Positions 41,101 to 51,168 of a DNA stretch of 64,000 bases are shown here, piece after piece. The translations under genes were made by a program, and so were the position numbers. The DNA is from Centropus unirufus (taxonomy: Eukaryota > Chordata > Aves > Cuculiformes > Centropidae): contig VYZI01000074.1 in assembly GCA_013397695.1 (NCBI GenBank), positions 1,291,600 to 1,355,599 of the forward strand. The letters run 5' to 3'. The notes beneath the pieces are model-generated. The model did no database searches. It had not been told where the DNA came from and saw only the letters and a list, made by a program, of their open reading frames with translations. How positions within the stretch are numbered: the stretch's first letter is position 1; each line of letters starts with the position of its first letter.

Positions 41101-44100
41101 GGAGATTGAAAGCTGTAAGTAAAGTGGAGGTGTAGGGGAGCCAAGGACTGTACCCCATGGGCACCCAAACTGTATCTAATTATGTCACTAATTATATCAC
41201 TAATTATACCAATAATTAAACTGCTGCTACATCCATGGGAGCTCTAGCCAAAGTCAGCAGACTTCCACGCTAAGTAAAACTCCCTGACCATTTTTTTTGT
41301 GCTAGAAGTAGATAATGCTTGCAGTAATGGAGGGTTTTTAAACACCAGATGTGAGCGCTGCTTTGCCAGTGCTCCCAAAATCCAGCCAGGCTGCCTCCTT
41401 GTCACCTCAGCCCCAGAGGACTCGGAGTGACTTGCCTGCAGGTTGGCCCTCTCCAGCTTGCCCAGGTGCCTTCCCACACTGGAGCTCTCCCACACGTAAA
41501 TAACCAGTCCTACGCCTTTCACGTGCACCATCTGCTCATCTGTGGGGCAGAAACCATGATGGGGTAGCAACATTAATCAGCATCCTCTTACATTCCTTAT
41601 TCCTATATCAACTAAACAGTTCATGCCACTTGTAGATCCTGTGTCCCAGGTACCACACACACGCACACAAATTGGCTGGATTTCATACTGAGACATTTTA
41701 ACCTTATAATAGTATTTCTCCTTCTTAAATTTACAACAAGGAATTCTAATCTTGGTACTCTTCGAATGTATTTATGTGTGGTTTTGTTATCCCTCTCCAG
41801 GAAGAGCTGTCACTAAACCCCGTCTGAAAGGATTAGCATTACTGTATTTCCACATGTGGTAAAAAACTAAGACCTGCAATGTTCCTGTGTGCGTCACAGG
41901 CAAAAAGTTCACCCAAGAGTTTGTCTTCCCATGCGCTTCGGACTGCGAGTGGCCTGTTCCTCCCATTACCCAAAGCAGGCTCTTTCCTCTAAGTTTCCTT
42001 TTGTTTGCTGATAATTTTAGGATGAATATAAACGATATTTTTTCAAGTTCTGACGCAGTGGCTTACGCGAAGACACATTATGTGTGCCAAATTATGACCA
42101 GAGAAACAGAATGGTTTAAAAAAAACTGCTTCAGGTGTCAGGCCTGAGAGGTGTGACAATGAGCTAGGCCACCCCTTGCCACAACCATACCCACCACGGG
42201 TGATGTTCTCAGCTGGGTGAGGGCATTTTCAGCTGGGACCTCACAGGTAGCCTGGAAAGTACATGGGCACAGCCCGAGCTGTGTGTGCAATAACAGCAGG
42301 CTCAGTACACTGCATAAAGGTTTGCTCTGCTCCCCTAGATGCCTACACTGAGGATGACCTCATGCTCTACTGGAAGAATGGGAATGATTCCCTTAAAACA
42401 GATGAGAGGATATCGCTGTCCCAGTTCCTGATCCAGGAGTTTCACACCACCACAAAGCTCGCCTTCTACAGCAGCACAGGTGGGTACCAGGGGGCCTGCC
42501 AGAGGGTGGGCTGGGGGCAGGAAGGGGCGCAGGCCACCCCCCTTGACCTTGGCCATGGGGAACTGAACACTGGGAGGTTCCTCTGGGACCTCTCAGACCT
42601 TTCCTTCTTCCATGCTGTGGCTACTGCTACAAGATGCCAGATATCCCCAGCACAAACTTCCATCCTGAAGGTTACGCAGTCTGGAAAGACATTGCCCCTT
42701 CAAGATCACACCAAACCTTAACGTGGATTAAACTCCCCATTTGCACACGTTGCATTGTCTTCTTGGGAAGAGATGGTACTGAGAGACACTTTGACAGCTG
42801 GTTTTGTAAGAAGTCTTTTCTGTAAACTGCAACGATCTGTGGTCATTAACCATGTTTTTATAAATGCAAAAGAGGTGCTATTCTCCTAATGCAATATCAC
42901 CTTATCTGAAAGTAGTTTGATGTCGGCCTGACTTCTCTTTTCCCTTCTCTCCATTACACAGGGTGGTACAACCGCCTCTATATAAACTTCACTTTACGTC
43001 GACACATCTTCTTCTTCTTGCTCCAGACCTACTTCCCTGCCACCCTCATGGTCATGTTGTCCTGGGTGTCCTTCTGGATTGATCGCCGAGCAGTCCCTGC
43101 CAGAGTCCCATTAGGTAAATACATTCTCGTAGTCAGCAGACCTAAGAGGCGATTGCTGCAAGAGCAGCCTTGACCACCAAGGCAAAATCCAGCGTGCTAT
43201 GCACTGCCCCTGCCTTCCTGTGACACATTTGTGCCCCCTGGGCAAGGGTCTGGCTCTGGTCCCTGCTCCCCTTCTGCCCCGTGGTGCCAAGTGAATCGCC
43301 TTCCCTGCTTGTGCAGGCGCCAACTGCACGTGCTGCAAATCAGAAAAAAAAACGCCCCACTCTGCTTTTATGGCCATTCCACTTATGTTAAAGAAATGGC
43401 ACAGAAAGAGCCAGCTCTCTTCAGAGACTTCAGGGAGTGAGAAGGTTAAAATCAGTATTAGCAGCCCTGACAAAATTCCACTTGATTGAGTTTTGCCACA
43501 GGAGGGAGGGTGGTCAGCTGAGCTGTTTCTCAATTTGATAAATGAATTTACAGCGCAACGCGAGGGATTCAGCTGCCCCTCCAGCAGCATCTCTCAGGCA
43601 GATGAAGCCTTGTGCAGAGGAGTCACCATGGCAACAGGACTATGCTACGGACGTCAACCTTCTTTTAAGGAGGACACGTTGCCCTTAGCAAAGCGCTGTT
43701 TGTATTTTTGCAGACTTCGAGCCTGAGCTTGCTTCTGTGTATTCCAGGCAACGCACCTCATTATTTTATTTATTGTTAAAATTGTGTTCCTCAGTGGAGA
43801 GGATATATAGAGGCATAACAGAGACGGCAATGAGGCAGTTGTTCCTGTCGGCATTTAGAACCAGAACCCATAGCCTTGGGACATCGTTAAAAGGACCGTA
43901 GGGATTTGGGCCATGGATTTTCAGAAGTAGGCACTGCCTTCAGCAGTACTTTCAGCATCTAGGTGCTCTCGTGAATTCCATTGTTTGTGCTTACATATAT
44001 CATTTCAACCTTCAAAGGGATTATTAATGAGGTATAATTAACCTCTGGAATAAGGAGGCCGCAGAGGACCTCCCTCAGAGCCAGGATAACACCAGACTAC

Positions 44101-45653
44101 AGGGGATCCTGTCCTGGCTGATGTGCTCTTTGCTCACCTATGGTGAAACAAGGGGCAGCGTTGCCCTGTGGAGCCCTGTTAGTCTCTGTTCTTGCTTCAG
44201 GGAAGGCGCAGACTAGGCTTAAAAGCCAGCTGGTGATTTCTGTGACATCCCATGACGTAGGACTTTTCAGGAGCAGATGGAAAACACAGGAGAACCTGGT
44301 GGAAGGAGCAGCAGCAGACAGGCTGGAGTTGAACTAGAAGTTCAGATACTCAGAACCACAGAGTCATAGAGCGTCTCAAGCTGGAAGAGACCCGTAAGGA
44401 CTATTGAGTCCAACTCAATGCACTTGTACCCATCCAGGGACTGTCCCAAGCCAGAGATGGGGCACAGCTGGGATCAAAGTGGTGCTGCTGGTTGTGGGGT
44501 GGGAGGCTGGTGGTGTGGCAGAGAACCCTGGAATGCTCAGAGACCAGAACTAGAGTTGTTTTCACCAAAAAGCAAGAAACCCCCTGACAAAAGCCAGGGC
44601 TGCCTGGATTCTCCCCAGGCAGTAAAATCCATGGTCCAGGTGTGAAAAACAACACTGCAAGGTAAATTCAGACATCAGGGAATTGTAACAACAGCTGTCT
44701 TTGTCATGAAGAGCCTGGTCTCAAGGTGCCTCTCTGCTGGTTCTTCCCAGGGATAACCACCGTGCTGACCATGTCTACCATCATCACTGGCGTGAACGCC
44801 TCCATGCCTCGCGTTTCCTACATCAAAGCCGTGGACATTTACCTGTGGGTCAGCTTTGTGTTTGTCTTCCTCTCGGTGCTGGAATACGCAGCAGTGAATT
44901 ACCTGACTACGGTGCAGGAGCGGAAGGAGAGAAAACTGCGGGACAAGGTGAGGTTTTCTACGTGCGATGCAGCTTTGTGCCCTTGCGAAAAGATGTGGCA
45001 AAAGTCTGGAAATGTTAAAAAAAAAAAGTTTGCAACTTCACTGAGCTGCTCTCAGCTGCCTGGGGAGAACACTGTGTGCGCAAAAAGACAGCAGCACTGA
45101 GGCATTTCAGGTTAGAAGGATTTGCTGCAGCCAACCCACCCCCAAATTTGCTGCTTTTAATTCAGAGTTGGCCAAAAGAGCTTTTCTCCCTGCCTGAGTT
45201 GAGTCTTGTATACAGGAAACTGCAGAAGCCCAGCTCTGCCCTCTTCTTCTCCCTTTGGTGGCCCAGCAGCCTGAATCCTCCCCTCTGCTTTTGTAAGGGG
45301 AAAAAAAAAAAATAAAAGGGGTTGTCTATGCCCAACTCAAAGCCCTCCCGCACTTGTGTTCGCAGCTTCCCTGTGCGTGCAGCCTGCCTCAGCCGCGGGC
45401 CATGATGATGGACGGCAGCTACAACGATGGGGACGTGAACGAACTGGGGCACTACATGTCCGAGAACGGCGACAAACAAGACCGAATGATGGTGCAGCTG
45501 GCACTGGGGTCTGAGAGGGGCGCGGGCAGGAGGAAAAACCAGAGATACGTCAGCATGCGGATTGACACTCACGCCATCGACAAGTACTCCAGGATAATAT
45601 TCCCCGGTGCATACATTTTATTTAATTTGATATACTGGTCCATTTTTTCATAA
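17038..45653 (+). CDS. GABRR1: GABA-A receptor subunit rho-1, complete ten-exon gene (span from start to stop codon)
   Basis: This gene encodes a pentameric ligand-gated chloride channel subunit (Cys-loop family) of the plasma membrane, forming the GABA-C type receptors best known from retinal bipolar cells. The ten exons join to 1437 nt, that is 478 residues plus stop, against about 479 in human. The order of parts is: signal peptide (about 7-22), basic N-terminal linker (about 23-80), extracellular GABA-binding domain (about 85-275) with the Cys-loop C199-C213, M1 (about 282-305), M2 (about 314-333), M3 (about 343-368), a cytoplasmic loop, and M4 (last about 20 residues, ending at the C-terminus). 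M2 carries proline at the 2' position (P316), which separates rho from alpha/beta/gamma subunits. Glycosylation sequons are at N141, N235 and N275. All nine introns are GT-AG and keep phase. Rho-1 is preferred to rho-2/rho-3 because of the N-terminal linker similarity and the convergent PM20D2 neighbour. Confidence 0.97.
24080..24500 (-). mobile_element. Probable ancient CR1-type LINE fragment, antisense, in GABRR1 intron 1
   Basis: The order of short segments (a TTTATTGAAGAGCAGAGATC-like block, then TTGTAACTATTCACATAAAG, GGAATGCTTGC and TTATCTTGATCACCC) resembles the antisense ORF2 region of old CR1 elements but is much diverged. Boundaries are rough, and no coding frame remains. Confidence 0.4.
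27329..27547 (+). mobile_element. CR1 LINE 3' end in GABRR1 intron 1
   Basis: The sequence contains GGTTCAGATTAGGCATTGGG, AAAATTCTTCACTGAAGGC, CTGGAGGTATTTAAAGATGG and TTGGACTTGATGATCTCAAA, ending ATTCTATGATTTAG. This is the classic avian CR1 3' tail with its ATTCTATGAT terminal repeat, 5'-truncated as usual. Confidence 0.88.
31700..31753 (+). CDS. GABRR1: GABRR1 coding exon 2: basic linker
   Basis: This 54-nt exon follows a CTGCAG acceptor and ends at a GTAGGC donor. It encodes SRPQRQRREAHGEAHKQG, which matches the basic segment of mammalian rho-1 just after the signal peptide. The phase (2 in, 2 out) joins exons 1 and 3 without a stop. The exon and its flanks are rich in GC and CpG compared with the AT-rich introns around it. 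Relative to remembered human sequence there appears to be one additional serine at the exon 1/2 joint. Using the next AG (31708-31709) would break the frame, so 31700 is the only fitting start. Confidence 0.9.
33316..33422 (+). CDS. GABRR1: GABRR1 coding exon 3: start of ligand-binding domain
   Basis: The exon runs from a GGTAG acceptor to a GTATGA donor and is 107 nt, phase 2 to phase 1. It encodes residues 59-95, including ITKSPLTKSEQLLRIDDHDF and the MRPGFGG turn, nearly identical to vertebrate rho-1. The segment covers the N-terminal helix of the extracellular domain. Confidence 0.95.
34784..34851 (+). CDS. GABRR1: GABRR1 coding exon 4: first beta strands
   Basis: This 68-nt exon follows a long pyrimidine tract with a CCCAG acceptor and ends at ATG|GTAAGA in phase 0. 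It encodes PAIPVGVDVQVESLDSISEV plus Asp-Met, residues 96-117, the beta1 strand region conserved across GABA-A subunits. Confidence 0.95.
34870..34985 (-). mobile_element. CR1 fragment, antisense, in GABRR1 intron 4
   Basis: Directly downstream of exon 4, the plus strand reads like an antisense CR1 3' region: AAATCCCTGCTGAGAGCAAG, GCTGGCTAGGGCACGCTGCT, then GAATACCTCCAAGGATGGAG. It is truncated at both ends. Confidence 0.65.
38020..38243 (+). CDS. GABRR1: GABRR1 coding exon 5: core of GABA-binding domain
   Basis: The exon is 224 nt (phase 0 to 2) between a TTACAG acceptor and a GTAAAG donor, encoding residues 118-192. It carries the family signatures LYLRHYWKDERL and KKIWVPDMFFVHSKRS. It includes the sequon at N141, where the bird has NQS and mammals, as I recall, have NLS. 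The reading frame stays open upstream into the intron to an ATG at 37891, but the clean acceptor and match to the family place the exon start at 38020. Confidence 0.97.
40438..40469 (+). repeat. 16-base tandem duplication in GABRR1 intron 5
   Basis: TGCTATTAAAAAATG is repeated with a 16-base period (40438 and 40454), followed by a third partial unit. No function is evident. Confidence 0.8.
41032..41114 (+). CDS. GABRR1: GABRR1 coding exon 6: Cys-loop
   Basis: This 83-nt exon follows a T-rich tract and CTAG acceptor and ends at a GTAAGT donor. It encodes residues 192-219 with the disulfide loop CNMDFSRFPLDTQTC, two cysteines separated by 13 residues, the hallmark of Cys-loop receptors (C199 and C213). 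Confidence 0.97.
41172..41219 (+). repeat. Short AT-rich minisatellite in GABRR1 intron 6
   Basis: About four imperfect units of the type CACTAATTATAT follow each other, about 60 bases after the exon 6 donor. Unit length is about 12-14 bases. It is likely to vary in length between individuals. Confidence 0.7.
42339..42479 (+). CDS. GABRR1: GABRR1 coding exon 7: binding loops B and C
   Basis: This 141-nt exon (phase 1 to 1) encodes residues 220-266. It contains the aromatic binding segments SYAYTEDD (loop B, completed across the exon 6 joint) and FYSST (start of loop C), which in rho receptors contribute tyrosines to the GABA pocket. The splice sites are CCCCTAG and GTGGGT. Confidence 0.96.
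42962..43114 (+). CDS. GABRR1: GABRR1 coding exon 8: M1 and start of M2
   Basis: This 153-nt exon, phase 1 to 1, encodes residues 267-317. It completes loop C (GWYNRLYINFTL), encodes transmembrane segment M1 (FFFLLQTYFPATLMVMLSWV) and reaches the M1-M2 linker DRRAVPARVP. P316 is the 2' pore residue. The acceptor is ACACAG and the donor GTAAAT. Confidence 0.97.
44351..44460 (-). mobile_element. CR1 3' end, antisense, in GABRR1 intron 8
   Basis: The block starts with AACCACAGAGTCATAGAGCG and continues AGCTGGAAGAGACCCGTAAG and TTGAGTCCAACTCAATGC. This is the reverse complement of the CR1 tail. It is a short copy about 290 bases before exon 9. Confidence 0.75.
44751..44947 (+). CDS. GABRR1: GABRR1 coding exon 9: M2, M3
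   Basis: This 197-nt exon, phase 1 to 0, encodes residues 318-383. It holds the rest of the pore helix (GITTVLTMSTIITGVN, with T320 at 6' and L323 at 9'), the M2-M3 loop, M3 (VDIYLWVSFVFVFLSVLEYA) and the start of the intracellular loop (VQERKERKLRDK). The donor is GTGAGG. Confidence 0.97.
45366..45653 (+). CDS. GABRR1: GABRR1 coding exon 10: cytoplasmic loop, M4 and stop
   Basis: This 288-nt terminal exon begins in phase 0 after a CGCAG acceptor. The first half encodes the variable M3-M4 cytoplasmic loop. The end (VSMRIDTHAIDKYSRIIFP, then an M4 helix ending YWSIFS) is almost invariant in rho-1. The stop codon TAA is at 45651-45653. The loop is the least conserved part: relative to remembered human sequence it has an extra methionine after PRAM and lacks two serines before YVSMRI. 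Confidence 0.97.
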   Translation, partial: LPCACSLPQPRAMMMDGSYNDGDVNELGHYMSENGDKQDRMMVQLALGSERGAGRRKNQRYVSMRIDTHAIDKYSRIIFPGAYILFNLIYWSIFS

Positions 45654-48350
45654 ACATACGTAACTTTGGTAGTCCCAGAACATTGTGACATTAAATGAAA
45701 GTTCCACGTTATAGGCTAACAGAAAGAAAATGGAGAATTGTTTTAATTGGATGGAAGATTGATTTCTTTTTTAGGATTTATTTATTTTTTTTATTAGATG
45801 CAACTCACCTGTGGCATAAATAATTGTGCACGTTTCACGTTTCAGCAAAATATAGGATATACAATCTAAAATTTTATACTTATTTACAGCTGTGCTAAGT
45901 TCCTTCTTGTGCCTCACAGGCCACTGTAAACTATTTTAAGAAGTGACTGTGATTGCCGGTTGCTTACAAATGGTGCATCCTTCATTTTGTGCCCCTGAAA
46001 CCCCATTCTCTTAAGTACCTGAGTGCACGCATACATCTCTCAACTCAGCTGGCTGATCACATTCGGTACCGATAAATATAGGAATAGGCAAATACTTGTG
46101 TGTTTGCAAGATGAGGTCAGAAGTGGCCATTGCAAACACAAAATATGCAATAACGGGAAACATTTTGGCAAGGTTATGGGTCGCTGTCACTGCTTGATGC
46201 ATGCAGCCCTAGCAGCTCTGCCCTGGCGGGTCCACGTAGGAATACTTCCAGACTTTTGTTTTGATCATGTTCTAAACAAAGAAATCTTTCCCAGATATTT
46301 TGACAATCTTCTTAAAACATGCCTTGCTAAGGAGCGAACAAAGGCCAGGCAATGTTAACCAAATCCTCCGGGAAACACAGGGGCTCCCCCCAGATCTGCT
46401 CATTAGAGTCAGTGGGAGTTCTGCTCTTGAATTTCCTGGGAGAGGACACATGTTTCTCTACAAAATGATCTGGTGAGGACAATCAGATGTCTGCATAAAG
46501 GCTAAAACTACTATAGGAGCAGCCACTTTTTTCTGAGATAGTCCGGGCGTCCCTGGTCTGCGCAGCCTCAGGACCTGTTGCAGCCCTTCTTGTCTCTGCT
46601 AAAGCCACTGGTAACTGCACAGGAAAAACCTGGTCTGTGCATTTACAGGAAAAGCATAATAGAAAGGTGCTCAACAGGTGACAAAGCAGTTCTAAGGACT
46701 TTTTATCTGAATATATCAGATATATATCGCTGAAGATATCATGGCAAGCACTTTGAAATGAAGTAAAAATGAGCTTCTGCCATGAGACGGCAGCTCCATT
46801 GCAGAACCAGGCACATCTCTGACTCCGCTTTCATGCTGCATCTGTCTCCCCAGCACCTTGCAGCCCACTGTGCTCTTAGAGCAGGCACAGCACCTTCCAG
46901 GGCAGGAGTGAGGAGACACGGGTGGAGCTGGGAACACTCAGCATTGACTAAGACCCAGCTCTCCATCACAGTTTTCAGCAGAGCAGCCACCACAAATGCT
47001 CCTCATGGAAAAAAAAATAGAATCTGTAATGCGAGAGTAATAAAATATCTCAGGAAAACAAGAAGCGGTTGTCTGAAATCACGCTTTTACGATAACCGGT
47101 GCACCCAAGGTGTCTCGGAAAGTGAGGTCACCCAGCTGACCTGCTGCCACCCGTTACCCACCTACAACCACAAACCTAACTGAGGGGCTGCACTAACAGG
47201 ACTTTAAACACAGGCAGATTTTGCATGCAGTTAAGAAATTCATTATTTCCTGTACAGCAGACACTACGGTCACTCACTGGTGCAGCTGCTCTTGAGAACG
47301 TGACCAAAGCAGGAGTTTCCAAAAGGAAAGTGAATCTCTTTACACAAGATCTGCCCTGGACTGACTGATCTGCTACTCTACCCAACGCGTTTGTGACGCA
47401 GCAGACGCTGCAATTTTTCGAACACTGCTGGCTGTTGCTTTAATTTTCTGTGTAAATACATGTCATGACTCACTCATGACACATGATTTAAAATCATGGC
47501 ATGTAAACCTACCTACAGTCCACAGGTAAGGCAATGAAATCACAAAAGCTAAAATGATGTTAAAACAGACCCACTAATAAGGGAGCTTTACTACTCATTT
47601 TTATGTAGCTTTTTTTTACATACACACGATAGTTTCATTTAGCCAGATTTCCTTGATATCACATTATTCTCTAGTGAGATTTTCATGAGATTAACAAAAC
47701 CCCAAATTTTCTTAAATGAAACATTTCAGCCAAATGAAACTAAAAAGTTCACTACACTGGCAAAAGCAGATGGAAGATTGGCCACTATCCCTTATTCCGA
47801 CATCACCTTCCTCCCACAAATAGCTCCAAGACTTCTTGGGCTCTGCTTGCACAGGAATGTATTTAGATCCTTAGTATTGCAAGAACCCATTTATTTCTAT
47901 CATGTAAGAACAGCACGAACAGGAGTGCCAGGTTTTATCATAAGCTCTTCAGCTTCATAAGAAGCTTAATGCTACATAGTTTGCCGCAGTACTGTATGTT
48001 CCTTTATAGACTCATTAATCTCATACTACACACATTCTTTGGCGTCTGATCAACATTTTCAGAGAGATTTCGAAGATACAAATGGGAGTTGAATGTCCAA
48101 ATTCCCTGGCTTTCGGTGGGAGGCTGGTTCCTAACTTCCCACGTGATTTTCGAAGTTTCTCTTCCAGAACATCTCCCTAAGCAGGCTCCTCAACCTCCAT
48201 GTTTGGATTTACATTGTTAATTTGTGTTTTATTTTGGGAAACTCTAGTGCCTTTTCAGTCTTATATAAATGTGTATATAGACGTATTCTATAAGTACAGG
48301 GTATGCCATACACAGCCAGTGTTCACTATCAATGACTGTACTAATAAAAC
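45654..48350 (+). other. Probable GABRR1 3' untranslated region
   Basis: This stretch runs from the stop codon to the first signal of the poly(A) cluster. It is AT-rich with no credible coding potential. Its extent is an inference from the poly(A) signals. Confidence 0.45.
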
Positions 48351-48499
48351 TTTATTTACATACAGGGTTTTTTGTCTTTTAACCTTCCAGTATATGGGTT
48401 TTTTGTATCCGAGCATTAACGGTCTGCTCCTTTCCATTTCCATAATAAACCAGTGATTTGTTTCGGTTAATTTCTTGAAACACTCAAAACCACAATAAA
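48343..48499 (+). terminator. Cluster of poly(A) signals, likely GABRR1 3' end
   Basis: There are three AATAAA hexamers within 160 bases, at 48343-48348, 48444-48449 and 48494-48499, about 2.7-2.8 kb after the GABRR1 stop. T-rich stretches follow the first. A lone earlier AATAAA lies at 47039-47044. The 3' UTR could therefore be 1.4 or 2.7-2.9 kb. Which signal is used cannot be read from sequence. Confidence 0.5.
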
Positions 48500-49487
48500 A
48501 CTTCACATTTGTACAGCATCGCATTTTCTACCTTTGAATGATCTCTGTGAGTTTATACGTGTATGCAAGGCCTTTGTCCTCAAGACCTGATCCAGTTAAA
48601 TAGCAAATATCCTTAATTCCTGTGGTGCTTGTAGGGCTGGAGAACCCTGGCATTTCACAGGCAGGGCTCTGATAAAAAGCCTGCAAAGAAACTCAAAATC
48701 GCCAATAATTTGACATTAAGCTTTCCACCCCTAGCGCGCTACTTTGCAGTATAACTCAGGCCAATTTCTTCGAGGTTAACCCAAAGCCCAGCCTAGGATG
48801 AAACAGGTTGCAGAATTTGAAGAGCTTGGCAGGTCTGTGTGGATCATGGATAGACACAAGCTCTGCCTGTGAATATACCTAGAGTAAACGCTTTAGAGAC
48901 TGGAGCCTTTAATAATAGTCTTTAAGGCTGCTGATAACTACTGACCAAGTGAAGCAGCATGGAGGATAAGCTCAGAAATAGAACAGTGAGGAAGCATGAA
49001 GAAAAATCATTGACCTCTGTCCTCCTGCAGTGAAGAAAAACTCATAATAATCAAATCACTAGGTGCCTCTCTACATGTTGCATGCCCCAGCAAGTGATGC
49101 TCTCAGTACAAAACAGATCCAAACTCCTTGGAAGCTGTGGTGAGCAAGTAGGAAACCTTGGGATACACCTCTCCAGCACTTGCTCACACTGCAGCACAGT
49201 ATTTGATGGAGCACTGAAGGAGCAGGGATGAGAAATGAAAAGTAACTGTGAGACCACCTGTACCACATGCTCTGCACCAGGGTGTAACTCGCCCAGCAGC
49301 CATCCAGACACGAGGACCATGGAGACACTGAAATAAATCCATGAAAGCTGAACGAATTGTAGAGTGTGAAAGCGTGTTCCAAGAATCAAAGGTACATATA
49401 AACAGGAAAACTATGGAAAATTATGACAGATTAATGTTAAGTACTCATCAAACAGTTATCATGAAATAAGACTTCAGTACCTGAAGG

Positions 49488-49802
49488 GGCTACAGGAAAG
49501 CTGGAGGGAGAGGGGGGAGGAACAACTTTTTTTACTGGGGTGTTTAGGGGGAACTGCTTTAAATTGGAGAGGGGAAGATTTAGACTGGACATCAGGAAGA
49601 AATTCTTCACGCTGAGGGTGGTGAAGCACTGGAACAATTTGCCCAGGGAAGCTGTGGCTGCCCCCTCCCTGGAGGTGTTCAAGGCCAGGTCGGATGGGGC
49701 CTTGAGCAGCCTGGGCTGGTGGGAGGTGTCCCTGCCCATGGCAGGGAGGTTGGAACTGGAGGGGCTTTGGTTTGGGTTAGAAGGGACCTCATTCTATGAT
49801 TT
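49488..49802 (+). mobile_element. CR1 LINE 3' end between GABRR1 and PM20D2
   Basis: This is a well-preserved CR1 tail: TTTAAATTGGAGAGGGGAAG, GACATCAGGAAGAAATTCTT, CCTGGAGGTGTTCAAGGCCA, CTTGAGCAGCCTGGGCTGGT, ending CATTCTATGATT. It lacks a full reverse transcriptase and is 5'-truncated. It seems younger than the other copies here because it differs little from the family pattern. Confidence 0.9.
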
Positions 49803-50279
49803 TTTGTTTTCTTTTACACCAGGCATCTCTCTCAAGTTATAGGACACATTTAATAAGGGTACACCTGGAGTGTGGTAGGGTGGCAGAAGTTTTAAGTTCT
49901 TCACAAAGTCTGGATATGATTACCTTAATCCCTTAAACAGCTGTGACTTGCTATCAGCTGTTCAGAATCATTTCAGCAATTAGTTTATTATCTACACATT
50001 TTGATTTATCACCAGAAGTACTGTTCTTGACAAATATTCCAATACTCTTAAATTACCACAGGTTTGGGGAAGACTGCAGTTATGGTAACATAAAAACCAT
50101 GCAGACATTTTTATAGATGTGATTTATGAGTACAAATTACCAAAAACCAAAATGAGTTTCATTCCCACAGGAAATAAATTTATCTCGTATGTAATACCAT
50201 CGTGATAGTAAAATCCTAGCTGCTTTAGTCCTGTACCCTAAGAAGGAACATTGAGACACAAATCAGAATTAAATTGCCT

Positions 50280-50445
50280 GGCGAACTGGAAAGGTGCTAT
50301 CCATGGAGCCTTCCAGGATTCAGCAAGTTAAGTCAAGATCACTCTGACATTGGTGATGATCCCACTGCAAGCTGAAGGCTGGACCAGGTTTGGCCTAGGA
50401 GATCCTCCAGAGCCCTCCAAACGTTCCTATTATTCTATGAATTCT
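50280..50445 (+). mobile_element. Diverged CR1 3' end
   Basis: The final part reads CTGGACCAGGTTTGGCCTAG, GAGATCCTCCAGAGCCCTCC and ATTATTCTATGAATTCT, matching the CR1 end with 'ctggacc...gatctcc...attctatga'. The 5' part is hard to assign. Confidence 0.55.
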
Positions 50446-50641
50446 GACGTTTTACTAGTTAAAACAATATTTGAAAAGTACTAACCCCTACACCATGAAC
50501 CTGCTCACAGAAATGAAAAGCTTAAGATGCTCACCTTAATCATACTGAACTGTGGGGGGCAGAAACCAAGCATGCCATTCAAGTCACACAGCATCACAAT
50601 ATTAATCAAAGAAAAAGAAAGCTCAGTTACAATTAAATTGC

Positions 50642-50647
50642 TTTATT
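50642..50647 (-). terminator. Candidate PM20D2 poly(A) signal
   Basis: The plus strand reads TTTATT, which is AATAAA on the minus strand, about 2.2 kb downstream of the PM20D2 stop. It is the clearest canonical hexamer I see between that stop and this point. Use of this site would give a long 3' UTR that includes an antisense-inserted CR1-free stretch and part of a CR1 copy at about 50939-51168. Confidence 0.4.
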
Positions 50648-50938
50648 GATAACAACCCACCTTTAATCAGTATTTCGACTCCATTTGAATTCCAGCAATG
50701 ATTACAGCAAAATTAAGATGTGCTTTTAGTGCAGAAATGTTTTAATTAAGTGATCTTGGACACAATGCAGTCAACAACCAGCTAGTCTGGACAAAGACAA
50801 CAAGGCATACATCAGCCTCTATGAAACACAATACGGCACGTACTCCTAACGTTGGGATTCCAAAACTCCATCCTAAAAAATGACAAATCAAGAGGTTAAG
50901 CAGTTCATACAGGAGGAAATAAAAAACTACATATGCTA

Positions 50939-51168
50939 ATCATAGAATCACCAGGCTGGAAAAGTCCTCTGAGATCACCGAGTCCAACCGTACCTGTCTG
51001 CACTAAACCAGATCCCTGAGCACCTCATCTCCTTTGTCTTTTAAACCCCTTCAGGCATGGGGACTCCACCACCTCCCGGGCAGCTGTTCCAGTGCCTGAT
51101 GACCCTCTCGGTGAAGAAATTTTTCCTAATTTCCAAGCTGAACCTGCCCTGGTGCAGCTTGAGACTAT
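50939..51168 (-). mobile_element. CR1 LINE 3' end, antisense
   Basis: The block begins ATCATAGAATCACCAGGCTG and contains AGATCACCGAGTCCAACCGT, GGCATGGGGACTCCACCACC, CAGCTGTTCCAGTGCCTGAT and GTGAAGAAATTTTTCCTAAT. This is a clear reverse complement of the CR1 tail. It may lie inside the PM20D2 3' UTR in the sense orientation of that gene. Confidence 0.9.

Noticed and set aside
41887..42147. 86-codon open frame in intron 6 as a possible extra exon
   Set aside because: No receptor similarity, and including it would disrupt the conserved exon 6-7 joint in the middle of loop B.
42263..42721. Open frame extending exon 7 of GABRR1 on both sides
   Set aside because: It is read-through of introns. 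The CCCCTAG acceptor at 42338 and the donor at 42480 bound the part matching the receptor.
44726..45100. Open frame extending exon 9 past its donor
   Set aside because: Residues after LRDK are intronic. The GTGAGG donor and phase-0 exon 10 give the proper family sequence.
49540..49842. 100-codon open frame on the plus strand
   Set aside because: It is a translation of the CR1 3' tail, which is normally non-coding.
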